From assembly GCA_021779635.1 (NCBI GenBank), contig JAJYAH010000439.1, positions 1 through 6,206 on the forward strand: a stretch of 6,206 nucleotides of DNA, written 5' to 3'. Made by a program: the position numbers and the translations under genes. Under the pieces are notes generated by a model. That model was not told where the DNA came from. It ran no database searches and saw nothing but the letters and a program-made list of their open reading frames with translations. The stretch is from Pseudomonadota bacterium (GTDB taxonomy: Bacteria; Pseudomonadota; Alphaproteobacteria; Rhizobiales; Xanthobacteraceae). Positions 4,822-6,206 of this stretch are shown here, piece after piece; within the stretch, counting starts at the first letter, position 1, and each line of letters begins with the position of its first letter.

Positions 4822-6206
4822 TCACGGGCGCGGGGCCGAGGAGTTCCGTTGCGCAGGCAGCGTGATGGGTCCGCTGCGAGAGTGCGCGGCTACAGGCTCG
4901 TTGTTGGCCGCAGCCGGTTCAGCAGCTTGGGCGTCGCTCTTGTCGAGGTCGAGGGCCGCGTTGAGTTGGTCCTGGCGCACGAGCAATTCCTTGAGGCGAA
5001 CTTCATGCTCGAACGGGCAGTTGGCCTGGGCCTGGTAGTCGGTCAGCGTCTTTTCCAGCCGCTCAACGTGATGGCTTTCATCTTCGGCAGCCTTATCGAG
5101 GGCGCGCAGTGTGTGTTCGATGCTCTGCATAGTGCCGACAGGATTGTCGGCGTTGAGGTGCGCGGCGTAGGTGCCCGCGCACCGGATGAACAGGTCCGGC
5201 ACGGGCACCCCCGGTTTGTCCCGGCTCAGGATGTCGAATCCCCTGAAACTCGCCCGCAGCCGCGGCGCATAATCGTCGCGGCGGGACAACACGGCGCGGA
5301 CGAGCGCTTTGGCGGCTTCCTCGCGCGCTCCCTTCCCGCCGAATGTCTGCTTGCCGACCGTCATGGTGAATTCCCCGCCGTCATGGGCGTCGCGCGTGGC
5401 GATGTCCGCATGCAGATGCGCGATGGTCTCTCGTGCGTCGTCGATCTTTTCCGGCAGATTGCGCAGCTGCCAGCGGATGCTGTGCTGCTGGTTGAGGTGA
5501 ACGGCGCGAAGCTGGTCGAGCTTGCGGATCTCGGTGTCGATTTTGACCTTTTCCATCACGGCGGGATTGCCGGAGGCAATGGCCTTGATTTCGGCGTAGG
5601 TGAGCGCGCCGCCGTCGAGGTCCTCGGCGGTGCGGACGGAGGTCTGACCGCTCATGACCTGCTGGATAAAACGGGCCTTGGTTTCGAGGGTCTGCCACAT
5701 ATAGGCGTCAAACGAGCCTTCGGTGACGTAGCGGTAAATCTCCACCTGCGGATTGAGATTGCCCTGCCGGAGAATTCTCCCCTCGCGCTACTCGATGTCG
5801 CGCGGACGCCAGGGGGCGTCGAGATGATGCAGGGCGCGCAGGCGGCGCTGGACGTTGGTGCCCGCGCCCATCTTTTCGGTCGAGCCGATGAGGATGCGCA
5901 CGCGGCCGGCGTTCACGGCGTTGAACAGGTTCATCTTGGCCAGGTCCGAATCGGCGTCGTGGATGAAGGCGATTTCATCCTTCGGAATTCCGCCGGCGAT
6001 GAGCCGGTCGCGGACTTCCTCATAGACGTTAAAGCGGCCTGGGTGCGGCGTCGAAAGGTCGCAGAAAACGAGCTGCGTCGAGCGCTCGTTGCGGGTCGCG
6101 TCCCACGTCGTGCGGATTCGCTCGATGGCGCGGCTCAGCTTGGTGTCGCCATGCGGGTCGGCGAAGGCATCGACGAGACGCATGTCGAGCGCGGCCTTCC
6201 TGCCGT
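4822..6206 (-). pseudogene. C-terminal part of a giant DEAD/DEAH helicase-methylase protein, broken by an amber codon
   Basis: A single - strand frame runs from the right window edge to a TGA at 4822-4824, interrupted only by TAG at 5790-5788. The upstream part shows GRKAALDMRLVDAF, a motif IV-like VFCDLSTP, then motif V ILIGSTEKMGAGTNVQRR and HHLDAPWRPRDIE. After the TAG the frame continues REGRILRQGNLNPQVEIYRY (through about 5731), then GSFDAYMWQTLETKARFIQQ and VMSGQTSVRTAEDLDGGALT. These are the landmarks of the very large superfamily II helicase proteins, often fused to an N12-class adenine methylase, found on plasmids and integrative elements. The TAG replaces the Gln of motif VI (Q-REGR), one C-to-T change from CAG. 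The C-terminal 300 residues are helical, probably coiled-coil, and end in a variable Ala/Pro-rich tail. The remaining downstream frame has only a GTG within conserved sequence (5745), so it is not an independent gene. The N-terminal part is outside the window. Confidence 0.88.
5788..5790 (-). other. In-frame amber codon at helicase motif VI
   Basis: The TAG stands between DIE and REGRILRQ, where relatives have Gln (CAG). The same frame continues with conserved sequence for more than 300 codons, so the stop is a point mutation, a suppressed codon or a sequencing error, not the natural end of the gene. Confidence 0.85.

Noticed and set aside
4822..5745. 307-residue helicase C-terminal fragment as an independent gene
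   Set aside because: The first codon is a GTG inside sequence conserved across the family, and no ribosome binding site or promoter is seen. It is the continuation of the amber-interrupted frame.
1..6206. CRISPR array, tRNA, rRNA, transposase with inverted repeats
   Set aside because: I looked for regularly spaced repeats, tRNA T-loop motifs and insertion-sequence ends by eye and found none that held up.

Overview
The window looks like part of a GC-rich proteobacterial accessory region. An alphaproteobacterial plasmid or integrated element is my best guess, because the large helicase/methylase family at the right end and the BrnTA and HigA-like genes are commonly seen there. No rRNA, tRNA or housekeeping marker is present, so the organism itself is an inference.

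Left part (1-620, + strand): the 3' end of a phosphoesterase of the phospholipase C / acid phosphatase (AcpA-like) family. It is followed by about 430 bp (621-1052) without a convincing gene, where the phosphoesterase and the restriction gene converge. This stretch may carry a very degraded trace of a tyrosine recombinase.

Centre (1053-4673, all on the - strand, read right to left): a compact co-directional array. It starts with brnT (toxin) and brnA (antitoxin), followed by an orphan HigA/NadS-like helix-turn-helix regulator and a frameshifted, truncated remnant of a second XRE-type regulator. It ends with a complete Type II restriction-modification pair of the PstI/BsuBI family: an N6-adenine methyltransferase followed by its endonuclease, predicted to act on CTGCAG. 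Spacing is tight: 38-bp overlap (brnT/brnA), 25-bp gap (brnA/HTH), ATGA overlap (HTH/xre remnant), stop codon directly abutting the next ATG (xre remnant/methylase), ATGA overlap (methylase/endonuclease). One transcript could therefore carry two addiction-type modules, BrnTA and R-M, with regulators between them.

Right part (4822-6206, - strand, running off the edge): the C-terminal end of a giant plasmid/ICE-type DEAD/DEAH helicase-methylase protein. Its frame is interrupted by one in-frame amber codon, exactly at the glutamine of helicase motif VI, so the gene looks recently inactivated.

The most notable points are the fused brnTA-regulator-R-M layout, the regulator remnant whose homology stops about 35 bp before the methylase start (a likely insertion junction), and the single amber in the helicase. 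The individual families are known. I see no wholly new system, but the arrangement deserves a comparative search.
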